Source: Desulfobacterium sp. (GTDB taxonomy: Bacteria; Desulfobacterota; Desulfobacteria; Desulfobacterales; Desulfobacteraceae). From it: DNA of 49,372 nt. Under the pieces are notes generated by a model. The model saw only the letters and a program-made list of their open reading frames with translations. It was not told the DNA's origin and did not search any database. The stretch spans positions 1-49,372 of the forward strand of contig JAQYWC010000009.1 in NCBI GenBank assembly GCA_030145245.1, given 5' to 3'. This document shows positions 35,218 to 43,975 of the stretch, in pieces (the stretch's first letter is position 1; every line of letters begins with the position of its first letter). The translations under genes were made by a program, and so were the position numbers.

Positions 35218-38200
35218 ATGTACCAACTCACCTTTGTATGTATCTCAAGTTCCGGCCTTAAATTTGTGGATGAAACCGTCTCCTTTTTTAAACAGCACCC
35301 GGACACCCGTATGCTCTACGGCCGGGAGTTTGTCATTTCCTGTTTCTATATAGGGGAGGCTGGCAGCCAGGCAGGCAAGTATTCCGCCATGGCCGGGGCC
35401 ATCAAGGATTCAAATTTTCTCTTTCTGGATCTCATGGGAGCCGATGGCGGAACGGTCAAGCTACTTGAAGAGGAAACCCAATCCTATTCAGGGGATCTGG
35501 CGGTCATGGGCGCTGGAACCGATGTGTTGAGGAACCGGATCCGGCTGGGAGCCTTTGAGTTTAAAGCCATGGCAGCAAAAATGGGCCGGAAGAGATCCCC
35601 CATGGGCATGAAGAACATGGATCCGGACCGGCTCATGGCCATGGCAGGCCTCATGGGCAAGGTGAGCCGTTTCTCCCGGGGCATGCACGATTGGCTGAAG
35701 CTTCAGCAGGCCTGGTCCAACGCAGGGTTTGAAAACATTAAAAATATGATCCTTGTTGTGCTCCGGGAATATGGCGGATTCAAGTTGCTGCCCCGTCCCG
35801 GTAAAATCATGGATTATTCCAGCCAGGTACTCTTTGATCCCAGGACCCAGGAAGGGTATAAGACATTTAAGGCGTTTCAGAAAGAGATGCCCTGGGATGG
35901 GGCAAAGCCCACGCTCGGACTGCTTTTTTCAAGCATCAACTATCCCTACTACAACTTTGGAATCATGGGGGAGATCATGGAACGGCTTTCCCGGGATTTC
36001 AACCTGGTTCCCCTGGGGGTTCACACGGGAGAGAAGAAGTTCAAACTCATTGAGAACCACCTGGCCCAGGGAATGGAGCTGGATCTTGTCTGGGATTTCC
36101 TTCCCTTCAGGTTTGGGGCAGGCCCCATGGGCGGTAATGAGGAGCTGGGGCTCAACATCTTTAGAAAATTCAATGTTCCGGTGATGCACCCCTTTTTCAT
36201 GAACCGCCGGCGGATCACGGATTGGGAAGGGGAGGTGGCAGGCCTTGGGCCTGCAGAGCTCATCATCTGTACCATGTTGCCGGAAATGGACGGGGTAACG
36301 GACACCATTCCCATGGCCGGGCTGAGCCCCATTGACAGCGATACCCTGCCGGATCTGAGTGAGATCAAACTCATTCCGGAGCGATTTGAGCGATTCAGGA
36401 AAAAATCGTTGAAGCTCATGGGGTTGAGACGTAAGGAAAACCGGGATAAGAAGATCGCAATCATCATCTACAACTATCCTCCGGGGGAAGGAACCGTTGG
36501 CGGCGGCGCCTTCCTCGACACCTTTAAAAGTGTTGAAAACATAGTCTCCCGCCTGAAGGGGGAAGGCTTTCTTGCAGACGGTATCACCGGTCAACAGCTG
36601 GAAGAGACTTTCATGGACCAGGGCATGTGCAATACCCCCCGGTGGTCCGGTGAATCCCATGGCGCCGTCTGCTACCCCTTTGACCGTTTCCAGGAAAGCA
36701 CCCGGGATCTTCCGGGCCGGGATCTTGTGGATAGATGTACCCGGGAGTGGGGCCCTTTTCCCGGCCGGATCATGACCGGCAGCAACGGGTTTTCCATCCC
36801 CGGCATCCGTGACAAAAACCTCTTTGTGGGACTCCAGCCCTCCAGGGGCACGGTTGAAGATCCGGATAAGAACTACCATGACAAGGCCCTGCCTCCCCAC
36901 CACCAGTACATGGCCTTTTACCAATGGCTCAGGGATGATTTCAAGGCAGACGCGGTTGTCCATGTGGGCACCCACGGTACCCTGGAGTTTTTGCCCGGCA
37001 AGGAGAGCGGCATGTCAAGTGCCTGTTATCCTGATTTCCTGATCGGAGACCTTCCCCATTTTTACTATTACCACAGCGGCAACCCATCAGAAGCGACCAT
37101 TGCCAAACGACGCTCCCACGGGTGTCTGGTCTCCTATTCCGGCCCGGGGTTCAAGCACTCCGGCGCCTACGGGGAGATGCTTGAACTTGAAGGTCTCCTG
37201 GAAGAGTTCCAGGAGACCGAAACCCTCTCTGTTGCAAGGAAAGAAGAGCTTTACCAAAAGATTGTTGAACAGTCCGAAACCCTGGACCTCATGCCCGAAG
37301 ATCCAAAGGATGTGGACGCCATTGCAGCCGAACTCGTCAGGCTGAAAACCTCCCTCATGCCCCTGGGACTTCATCTGATCGGCCAGGGGTTCTCCCCGGA
37401 CGAGGCCACTTCGTTTATGGCGGCCATCCTGGCCTGGGACCGGGGGGAGCTGTCCGCCCTTCCTGGCATCATAACGGCGGCACTCCCAAAGGAAACCCCG
37501 GAAATTCACCTGGAAGAGCGGGCCTGGGAGCTCTCCCTTGCCCTGATCAAAGACAGGTTCTTCGGGTCAGGGGCACTGTTTGATTCCGTCAGGGAAACGC
37601 TTGCACCGGAGCCGGCGGGTGCCCTTGAAAGGGCAATGGAATTTGGCCGGGGGTGCCTGGACGCCATCCAGGAGAGCGATGAACTGGGGGGGCTTCTCAG
37701 GGGCCTCTCGGGAGAATTCATCGAGGCCCGTCTGGGCGGGGACCTTGTACGGGACCCGGAGGTATTTCCCACCGGGTACAATATCTTTCAGTTTGATGCC
37801 CGGAAGGTTCCCTCGGCCACGGCCATGATCAGGGGTCAAAAGATAGCAGACTCCACCCTTGACCATTACCTGAAGGAGAACAACACCTATCCGGAATCGG
37901 TCTCGGTGGTGCTCTGGGGCCTTGAAACCTCCAGGACCAAGGGAGAGACCCTGGGACAGATACTTCACTACCTCGGGGTCAGGCTGGTTTCATCCCCCAA
38001 CTCCTTTGAGAAGAAATTCGAGCTCATTCCCCTGGATGAACTGGGGCGGCCCAGGATTGATGTGGTGGTGAGCCTGTGTGGTTTTTTCCGGGATATGTTC
38101 CCCAACATGATCGAATTTCTGGATGAGATATTTGAGGCGGTTTGCCTGGCTGATGAACCCGGGGAGATGAATTTCTTCCGTAAGCATGCCCGGGCCATGG

Positions 38201-38973
38201 AAGCGGAACTCATGGAGACAATGACCCGGGAAGAGGCAAGGGAGTTATCCTGGGGCCGTCTGTTCGGCCCGCCCGAGGGAGAGTACGGCACCGGCCTCAC
38301 CACCCTCATCAACAACAGGGCCTGGGAGGATGAATCCGATCTGGCCCAAGGATTTATCGGCGCCCAGAAACATCTCTATTCCCGGAACCGCCGGGGCCAG
38401 GCCCAGCGTGGCTTGTTTGAATCCAACCTCAAACAGGTGGAACTTGTCTCCCAGGTGCGTAGCTCGGTGGATTATTCCATTGCAGACCTTGATCACTATT
38501 ACGAATATTTCGGAGGGCTTTCAAGGTCCGTGGAAGAGGTGACCGGCAGGAAGCCTGCCATGCTCTACACCGACTCCTCGTCCAGCAAAATTTACACGGA
38601 CGAGGCCGGTAAGGCCATCCAGATCAGCGTCAGGACAAGGCTGCTGAACCCCGAATATATCAACGCCCTCCTGGAACATCAGGTCCACGGCGCCCAGCAC
38701 CTGGCCGACCGGGTTGAGAACCTCATTGGCCTTAGCGCCACCACGGGACGGGTTGCCTCCTGGATCTTCTCCTCGGTCAAGGAGACCCTGTTGGATGACC
38801 GGGAGATGCTGGAAAAATTAAAGAACAACAATGCCTTTGCCCTCCACAGCATGGTGGAGAGGCTTTTTGAGGCAAACAACCGTGGATATTGGGATGCCCG
38901 TGAAGAGGAACTGGCGGATTTAAGGGAACTCTACCTGGATATGGAGGGTGAGATCGAAGAAAAGAACGAGTGA
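35218..38973 (+). CDS. cobN: Cobaltochelatase CobN-type large subunit
   Basis: A 1251-residue magnesium/cobalt chelatase H-type protein. It should carry the corrin substrate and insert cobalt into hydrogenobyrinate diamide together with AAA+ partner subunits (CobS/CobT or ChlI/ChlD-like), which are not in the window. Seen are VVHVGTHGTLEFLPGKE at about 580-596, NPSEATIAKRRSHGCLVSY about 620, and MPLGLHLIGQGF about 717, all family hallmarks. Length fits the family. AGGGGA lies four to five bases before the ATG. Control by a B12 riboswitch supports a cobalt rather than magnesium role. The last 43 bp overlap the end of the convergent ABC ATPase gene. A nickel or other HmN-type use cannot be ruled out. 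Confidence 0.93.
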   Translation: MYQLTFVCISSSGLKFVDETVSFFKQHPDTRMLYGREFVISCFYIGEAGSQAGKYSAMAGAIKDSNFLFLDLMGADGGTVKLLEEETQSYSGDLAVMGAGTDVLRNRIRLGAFEFKAMAAKMGRKRSPMGMKNMDPDRLMAMAGLMGKVSRFSRGMHDWLKLQQAWSNAGFENIKNMILVVLREYGGFKLLPRPGKIMDYSSQVLFDPRTQEGYKTFKAFQKEMPWDGAKPTLGLLFSSINYPYYNFGIMGEIMERLSRDFNLVPLGVHTGEKKFKLIENHLAQGMELDLVWDFLPFRFGAGPMGGNEELGLNIFRKFNVPVMHPFFMNRRRITDWEGEVAGLGPAELIICTMLPEMDGVTDTIPMAGLSPIDSDTLPDLSEIKLIPERFERFRKKSLKLMGLRRKENRDKKIAIIIYNYPPGEGTVGGGAFLDTFKSVENIVSRLKGEGFLADGITGQQLEETFMDQGMCNTPRWSGESHGAVCYPFDRFQESTRDLPGRDLVDRCTREWGPFPGRIMTGSNGFSIPGIRDKNLFVGLQPSRGTVEDPDKNYHDKALPPHHQYMAFYQWLRDDFKADAVVHVGTHGTLEFLPGKESGMSSACYPDFLIGDLPHFYYYHSGNPSEATIAKRRSHGCLVSYSGPGFKHSGAYGEMLELEGLLEEFQETETLSVARKEELYQKIVEQSETLDLMPEDPKDVDAIAAELVRLKTSLMPLGLHLIGQGFSPDEATSFMAAILAWDRGELSALPGIITAALPKETPEIHLEERAWELSLALIKDRFFGSGALFDSVRETLAPEPAGALERAMEFGRGCLDAIQESDELGGLLRGLSGEFIEARLGGDLVRDPEVFPTGYNIFQFDARKVPSATAMIRGQKIADSTLDHYLKENNTYPESVSVVLWGLETSRTKGETLGQILHYLGVRLVSSPNSFEKKFELIPLDELGRPRIDVVVSLCGFFRDMFPNMIEFLDEIFEAVCLADEPGEMNFFRKHARAMEAELMETMTREEARELSWGRLFGPPEGEYGTGLTTLINNRAWEDESDLAQGFIGAQKHLYSRNRRGQAQRGLFESNLKQVELVSQVRSSVDYSIADLDHYYEYFGGLSRSVEEVTGRKPAMLYTDSSSSKIYTDEAGKAIQISVRTRLLNPEYINALLEHQVHGAQHLADRVENLIGLSATTGRVASWIFSSVKETLLDDREMLEKLKNNNAFALHSMVERLFEANNRGYWDAREEELADLRELYLDMEGEIEEKNE

Positions 38974-39707
38974 TCAGAAGCCTTTTCGTTTTGGGAAATC
39001 ATCTCCCTGGCCGGTCCCATCCCGGTGATGATGCCGTTCTCAAGAACGGCCACCCGGTCACATACCGCCGCCACAAGCCCAATATCATGGGAGATGAGCA
39101 CCAGGCTCGCATTGATTTTTGATGTCACCGAAAGAATGAGCTTCATCACCTGGGCCTGGGTGGACAGATCCAGGCTGGAGGTGGGCTCATCCGCGATGAT
39201 CACGTCGGGTGCCAGGGCCATGGCCCTGGCAATGATCACCCGTTGGAGTTCCCCCCCGGAAAGCCCGGACGGGTAGCGTGCCATGTGCGCCTCCGAAAGC
39301 CCCACCTGTTCCAGGAGTTTCTTGATATCCCCACGGGTGGTCCGGTTATAGGCTTGCCGGCCATGGACCAGGAATATCTCCCGTATGCTTTCTGTCATGG
39401 TGAAATGGGGATTCAGGGCAGTGTCACAATTCTGGGAAATAAGCTGAACCCTGCGCTTGAACTGTGCTTTGGCCTTACCCTTGAGATCGAATATATTCCG
39501 GCCGTCCATGAGGATCGTGCCTGAATCCGGGGGGCCGGCTCCCATCAACAGGTGCGCCAGGGTGGATTTCCCAGCCCCGCTCTTTCCGATGATGCCCAGC
39601 ACTTCACCCGGTTGAATTTCAAGGCTGACGCCGTTCAGGATCCGGGTGGCCGTCCTTTTAAAAACACCCCGGCCATGGCTTTTTACAAGTTCCCTTACCT
39701 CAAGCAT
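38931..39707 (-). CDS. ABC transporter ATPase, nickel/peptide type (second)
   Basis: A 258-residue ATPase with Walker A GKSGAGKS, Q-loop SQNCDTALNP, signature LSGGELQRVIIARA, Walker B DVIIADEPTSS and the H-loop LISHD. It resembles NikE/DppF/OppF. The open frame extends upstream to 39866, but that part overlaps the preceding ATPase gene in another frame; the ATG at 39707 (MLEVRELVKSHGRG) fits the family and overlaps the previous stop by eight bases. It is the last gene of the B12-riboswitch operon. Its stop lies inside the 3' end of the convergent cobN gene. Confidence 0.92.
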   Translation of the reverse strand: MLEVRELVKSHGRGVFKRTATRILNGVSLEIQPGEVLGIIGKSGAGKSTLAHLLMGAGPPDSGTILMDGRNIFDLKGKAKAQFKRRVQLISQNCDTALNPHFTMTESIREIFLVHGRQAYNRTTRGDIKKLLEQVGLSEAHMARYPSGLSGGELQRVIIARAMALAPDVIIADEPTSSLDLSTQAQVMKLILSVTSKINASLVLISHDIGLVAAVCDRVAVLENGIITGMGPAREMISQNEKASDHSFFSSISPSISR

Positions 39708-40500
39708 GGCGGCACCATACGTTTTCCGGCAGGGCCTGGACCAAGGTCCGGGTGTAGGCATGGCAAGGGCGTTCCAGAACATCACAAGGGCGGCCGGTTT
39801 CAACAAACCGGCCGTTGTAAAGTACCCCGATCCGGTCGCAAACCGCCTTTGCGGCAGCAAGGTCATGGGTCACCAGGAGAATCCCCATGGGTCTCTCCTT
39901 TCTCATCTGATCCAGGGCCTTGAGCTGGTGGTCCCTGAGCCCGGGATCAAGGCTCCGTGTGGGTTCATCTGCCAGGACCAGGCGGGGAGAGCCGGCAAAG
40001 GCAAGGCAAAGGAGCACCCGCTGGTTCATGCCGCCGCTCAGCTGAAAAGGAAAGGAACGGCAGGCCTTTTCCGGGTCAGGCATGCCAAAGCGCTCGAGAA
40101 GTTCCAGGGCTCTTTGGTGGCGCTCTTTTTTCTTGAGTTTCGGCCAGGCTTTTTTGACGGTCTCCCGGATATGGGCGCCGACCGTGATTAGCGGGTTCAG
40201 TGACCCGGCCCCCTGGGGCAGGAGGGAGATCTGGTTTGTGTACAGGGGTTGAAGTGCTTTTGCATCAAGGTTGAGGATATTTTTCCCCAACAGCCTGGCC
40301 GTGCCTTCCACCCTGGCTGTTGGACCGCACATGCCCATGATGGCTTTGCAGATGCTGGTCTTTCCGGCTCCGCTTTCCCCGACAATTCCGTAGATTTCGT
40401 TTTGGCGGATATTAAAATCAAGACCCCGGACAGCAAAAACAGGATCGCCATGGCCGGGATAGCTTACTTTCAGGCGGTCTACTTCAAGAATTGTTTCCAT
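39700..40500 (-). CDS. ABC transporter ATPase, nickel/peptide type (first)
   Basis: A 266-residue ATPase of the NikD/DppD/OppD kind: METILEVDRLKVSYPGHGDP, Walker A GESGAGKT, Q-loop LLPQGAGSLNP, signature LSGGMNQRVLLCLAF, Walker B RLVLADEPTRSLD, H-loop LVTHD. The oligopeptide-type C-terminal cysteine cluster is reduced, as in metal and short-substrate members. It overlaps the upstream permease gene by 17 bp and the next ATPase by 8 bp, so the two ATPases are probably made in equal amounts and form a heterodimer. Confidence 0.92.
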   Translation of the reverse strand: METILEVDRLKVSYPGHGDPVFAVRGLDFNIRQNEIYGIVGESGAGKTSICKAIMGMCGPTARVEGTARLLGKNILNLDAKALQPLYTNQISLLPQGAGSLNPLITVGAHIRETVKKAWPKLKKKERHQRALELLERFGMPDPEKACRSFPFQLSGGMNQRVLLCLAFAGSPRLVLADEPTRSLDPGLRDHQLKALDQMRKERPMGILLVTHDLAAAKAVCDRIGVLYNGRFVETGRPCDVLERPCHAYTRTLVQALPENVWCRHA

Positions 40501-41299
40501 TGGGCCTCCCTGATGATTTTGGGTTGATCTCCCAGGCCTGAAGATGATCCCCCAGGCTGTTAAAGGCCAGTACCGTAAGGGAAATCACGAGGCCCGGAAA
40601 TAATGCCATGTGGGGCGCGGTCCTGAAATAATCGGTCCCCGTGGCGAGCATGGCGCCCCAGTCCGGAGCCGGCTCCACAATGCCAAGTCCGAGAAAACTG
40701 AGGGAGGAAACCATGAGAATGTTCATGCCCATGCCCAGGGTGGCCATGGCAGCCATGGGGGGTATCAGGCCGGGTAGGATATGGTGGCGAAGGATATGCC
40801 CTGGGGGAAGCCCGGCAAGGGCCGCCGTTGCCACATGGTCCCTGTGCCTCAGGTCCAGGACGAGTCCCCGGACCATGCGTGCATAGCGGGTCCACAGGGT
40901 CAGGGAGAAGATGAGGATCACATTCATGGTTCCCGGGCCGAGGGATCTTGAAAGAACCAGGGCAAAAACAAGGGAGGGGACTGCCATGAACACGTCCGTG
41001 ATTCGCATGATGATACCGTCTGCAAGGGTGTTTCCCATGCCGGCAACGGCGCCTATGATTCCCCCAAGGGTAAGGGAGGAGACCATGATCATACAGCCAA
41101 TGCCAAGGGAGACCCGGGCCCCGAAAAGCACCCGGCTTAACACGCACCGTCCCAGATGATCGGTGCCGAACAGGAACTCCCGGCAGGGCGGCAGCAGGCG
41201 CTGGGATACGTCCACGCCATAGGGGTCATGGGGGGCCACAAGGGGTGCAAAGAGCGCAACCATTGCCATCAGGATCAGAAACATTGCAGGGCGTTTCAT
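40484..41299 (-). CDS. ABC transporter permease, NikC/DppC type
   Basis: A 271-residue membrane protein with a first helix at the N-terminus (AMFLILMAMVALFAPLVAPH), then FGTDHLGRCVLSRVLFGARVSLGIG, the standard NikC/DppC opening. The EAA-type loop for ATPase contact is AALAGLPPGHILRHHILPG. Six transmembrane segments are expected. The ATG overlaps the stop of the previous permease gene by four bases. It pairs with the NikB-type permease to form the channel. Confidence 0.92.
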   Translation of the reverse strand: MKRPAMFLILMAMVALFAPLVAPHDPYGVDVSQRLLPPCREFLFGTDHLGRCVLSRVLFGARVSLGIGCMIMVSSLTLGGIIGAVAGMGNTLADGIIMRITDVFMAVPSLVFALVLSRSLGPGTMNVILIFSLTLWTRYARMVRGLVLDLRHRDHVATAALAGLPPGHILRHHILPGLIPPMAAMATLGMGMNILMVSSLSFLGLGIVEPAPDWGAMLATGTDYFRTAPHMALFPGLVISLTVLAFNSLGDHLQAWEINPKSSGRPNGNNS

Positions 41300-42243
41300 G
41301 GCCGCTCCCCGTTAACGGTGATTTTCTGGTTCAGTAGAAAATAGAACAGGTCCATGGCAAAGTTCACCAGGGTGATCATTATCCCGAAAAAGAGGACCAG
41401 GGCCTGGACCATGGTGAAATCCCGGCCAAAGATCGCCTCCTGGAAGAGCTTGCCCACACCGGGCCAGGCAAATATGGTTTCGATGATCACCGATCCCTCC
41501 ATGACCATGAGAAACTGGAGGGACAGATAGGTGAAAACAGGGATGGATGCATTCTTAAGTGCATGAACATAGAGTATCCTTAACCGGGACAGGCCCCTGA
41601 CCCTTGCATATTGGATATAATCGGTTTCAAGCACCCCCAGCATGGCCGAGCGCACCACCCGGACGGTGAATCCCACCTGGCCGATCACATTGACCGCAAC
41701 GGGCAGGATATAGTGCCGGGCACCACCGGTGCCGTAGCTTGGAAGCCACCCGAGTTTTACGGAAAAGAGAAATATCAGGAGCATGGCCATATAAAAACCC
41801 GGAATGGAAACCTTTACAGCCGCAAGCATCCGGGTGGCCCGGTCCAGGAGGCCGTCCTTTCCCTGGGCGGCATGGATACCCACGGGAATGCCCACAAGGG
41901 CGCAGACAGCAATGGACCAGGCTGCAAGGGAGAAGGTCGCGGGAAGACGGAGAAGGATCTCCTCCACCACCGGCATGCCGCTTCTCAGGGATACGCCAAG
42001 ATCACCCTGGAGCACCAGGCGTATCCAGTTGAAAAACTGAACATGGACCGGAAGGTCCAGGCAGTGGTCCTTTGCAAGCTCCCGGATCACCCCGGGGGAG
42101 ATGAGCTGGGCGCCGAATTTGTCCAGGGCAATGATGGTGGCCGGATCCCCGTCTGTGAAATGCATGAGGAAAAAGGTGAGGGTCACCACGCCCAACAGTA
42201 CGAACAGGGTGGAAAACAGCCGTCGGAGCAGATAGCCTGTCAT
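41296..42243 (-). CDS. ABC transporter permease, NikB/DppB type
   Basis: A 315-residue permease starting MTGYLLRRLFSTLFVLLGVV, the typical N-terminus of NikB/DppB proteins, followed by FFLMHFTDGDPA and LDLPVHVQFFNWIRLVLQGDLG. The coupling loop is ARVRGLSRLRILYVHALKNA. The open frame starts 15 codons earlier but those overlap the binding-protein gene; the ATG at 42243 lies five bases after its stop. About six transmembrane helices. Part of the B12-controlled importer. Confidence 0.92.
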   Translation of the reverse strand: MTGYLLRRLFSTLFVLLGVVTLTFFLMHFTDGDPATIIALDKFGAQLISPGVIRELAKDHCLDLPVHVQFFNWIRLVLQGDLGVSLRSGMPVVEEILLRLPATFSLAAWSIAVCALVGIPVGIHAAQGKDGLLDRATRMLAAVKVSIPGFYMAMLLIFLFSVKLGWLPSYGTGGARHYILPVAVNVIGQVGFTVRVVRSAMLGVLETDYIQYARVRGLSRLRILYVHALKNASIPVFTYLSLQFLMVMEGSVIIETIFAWPGVGKLFQEAIFGRDFTMVQALVLFFGIMITLVNFAMDLFYFLLNQKITVNGERP

Positions 42244-42248
42244 GGTGT

Positions 42249-43892
42249 TTACTTCATCCTCCAGATCTCCTGGGCAGCGCCCACCCACTCTTCTGGCGGA
42301 TAGACAAAGGTGCCGAGGCTTTTGTGGTAGGCCGCCACCTTGCTTTCGTTTATCGCAAAAAGGATGATATCCTTGTCCGCCACCCGTTTCTGGATTTCAA
42401 AGCCCAGGGCCTTGAACCGCTCTTCACTTGAACTCTGCTGATAGGTCTCAAGAAGACGGTCCAGTTCCGGGTCGTCCAGGTGGAGGGAGAGCCAGCTCTT
42501 TGAATGAAATGAGCCGTAGAGATCCAGGAAAAATGACGGGATGTTCGGATGGGAGATGATATCGTAATCCATCTGCTTTAGCACCTCAAACACTGAACCG
42601 CTTTCTTTGGCACAGAGCCTTGCGTCAATCCCCACGGTTTTGAGGTTTTCACAGATCAGGATTCCCAGTCCCCGGTTTTTGGAGGTGACCAGGTTCAGTT
42701 GGATCTTTTCTCCCTTAAATTCCCGCCAGCCGTCATGGTCATTGTCCCATAAGCCTTCCCGGTCAAGGAGAATATTGGCTTCGCCGGGATCATGGTCACA
42801 CAGGGTCAGCCCGGGATGGGTGTAGTCGGTCCGGGGACCAAAAGGGCCGGGGCAGACCGTTGCGGTATCCCCCAGAAGTTCCTGGACCGCCGACAGGTCT
42901 ATGGCCTTTTTCAGGGCCAGGCGGACCCCGGGCCTGTCAAAGGGGGGACGCTGGTGGTTGATCACCATGAGCCGGGTTCCCCAGTTGGCGTCCATGGCAA
43001 AGGCAATGTCGGGATCTTTTGACAGGATATCCAGGTTTTCCCGGGAAAGTGCGCCATTGGGAGTCAGGCCGGTCATGTGGATCTCCCCGGTTTCAAGGGC
43101 AACGGTTCTTGCATTGCCATCGGGGATGACCTGCCAGGTGATGCGCTCAAAAGAGGGTTTTTTCCGCCAGTATCCAGGATTTCTCGTTACGGAAAAAGAG
43201 CGGGCCCTGTGGTAGGCGTTCTCATCCCATACATAGGGCCCGGTGCCCACGGGATACCGTATCTCCTGGGCCTGAACCGTACCCATGGCTGCGGGCATTT
43301 TCATTTTTCCCTTGGATGAAGGGGCAGGGCGTGCTGACATGGCGGTCATCATGTCCCCGGGCTTTTTGTCCCGGCTTTTGGGGAATATGGCGTCGGGAGA
43401 AACCATGCCGTGGCCGCTTGTGGCAAGGTGCAGCAAAAACAGGGTGGACGGCCGGTTCAGGATAAAGGAGACCACATGATCATCCTCCACCCTGACCGTT
43501 TTGATGAGCCGTCCAAGGTTCTGCCATTTTGCCCGGCCGATTTTGTCAAAATTGAGTTTCACGGCCCGGGCGTCAAAGGGGGTCTTGTCATGGAACAGGA
43601 TCTTTTCTTCCAGGTGAAAGGTGTAGGTGAGCCCGTCCTTGGAAATCTCCCAGGACTTGGCCAGGCAGGGGATTGGCCTGGAATTTTCGTCAAGGTTTAC
43701 CAGGGTTTCATAAATAAGGCACCCCGGCTCCCACATGCCAAACGGCTGGTAATCACCTGGCTGTGTTGCGTCCCTGCCGGTGCCGATTTTAAGCTCTGTA
43801 ACAGGTCGTGGTGCGGATTCTTCCGTGTTTGAGCAGGCCATGGGGCTGATCATGAGCATGGCCAGTAATAATTTTAAGAGGGTAGAGGGCAT
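42249..43892 (-). CDS. ABC transporter substrate-binding lipoprotein, NikA/DppA type
   Basis: A 547-residue family-5 binding protein with a lipoprotein signal (LLKLLLAMLMISPMACSN, cysteine at about residue 20). Features are MWEPGCLIYETLV, LAKSWEISKDGLTYTFHLEE, and GTGPYVWDE, all typical of NikA/DppA/OppA. An insertion at about residues 183-208 is methionine- and lysine-rich (GDMMTAMSARP ... KGKMKMPAAMG) and is not a usual part of the family. The operon has a B12 riboswitch and a TonB receptor, so the ligand may be cobalt, a cobalt chelate, nickel, or a corrinoid. Peptide uptake is less likely in this setting. Confidence 0.9.
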   Translation of the reverse strand: MPSTLLKLLLAMLMISPMACSNTEESAPRPVTELKIGTGRDATQPGDYQPFGMWEPGCLIYETLVNLDENSRPIPCLAKSWEISKDGLTYTFHLEEKILFHDKTPFDARAVKLNFDKIGRAKWQNLGRLIKTVRVEDDHVVSFILNRPSTLFLLHLATSGHGMVSPDAIFPKSRDKKPGDMMTAMSARPAPSSKGKMKMPAAMGTVQAQEIRYPVGTGPYVWDENAYHRARSFSVTRNPGYWRKKPSFERITWQVIPDGNARTVALETGEIHMTGLTPNGALSRENLDILSKDPDIAFAMDANWGTRLMVINHQRPPFDRPGVRLALKKAIDLSAVQELLGDTATVCPGPFGPRTDYTHPGLTLCDHDPGEANILLDREGLWDNDHDGWREFKGEKIQLNLVTSKNRGLGILICENLKTVGIDARLCAKESGSVFEVLKQMDYDIISHPNIPSFFLDLYGSFHSKSWLSLHLDDPELDRLLETYQQSSSEERFKALGFEIQKRVADKDIILFAINESKVAAYHKSLGTFVYPPEEWVGAAQEIWRMK

Positions 43893-43927
43893 GACGGGTC
43901 TCCCGATTCCATTTCATAAAATGATAT

Positions 43928-43959
43928 GGCCGGCCTTGTGGAGGATCTCAAGGCCGGCC
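43928..43959 (-). other. Perfect hairpin between receptor and binding-protein genes
   Basis: GGCCGGCCTTG (43928-43938) and CAAGGCCGGCC (43949-43959) form a perfect 11-bp stem with a 10-base loop in the 83-bp gap. No T run follows on the minus strand. It may protect or partly end the receptor messenger, giving more receptor than transporter. Confidence 0.6.
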
Positions 43960-43975
43960 GGGCATCGTGTCGAGG

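Noticed and set aside
35929-36975. A 348-codon minus-strand frame inside cobN
   Set aside because: Overlaps conserved CobN coding sequence and shows no recognisable domain.
39708-39866. N-terminal extension of the last ABC ATPase
   Set aside because: These 53 codons lie in another frame of the preceding ATPase gene and have no counterpart in the family; the ATG at 39707 is the natural start.
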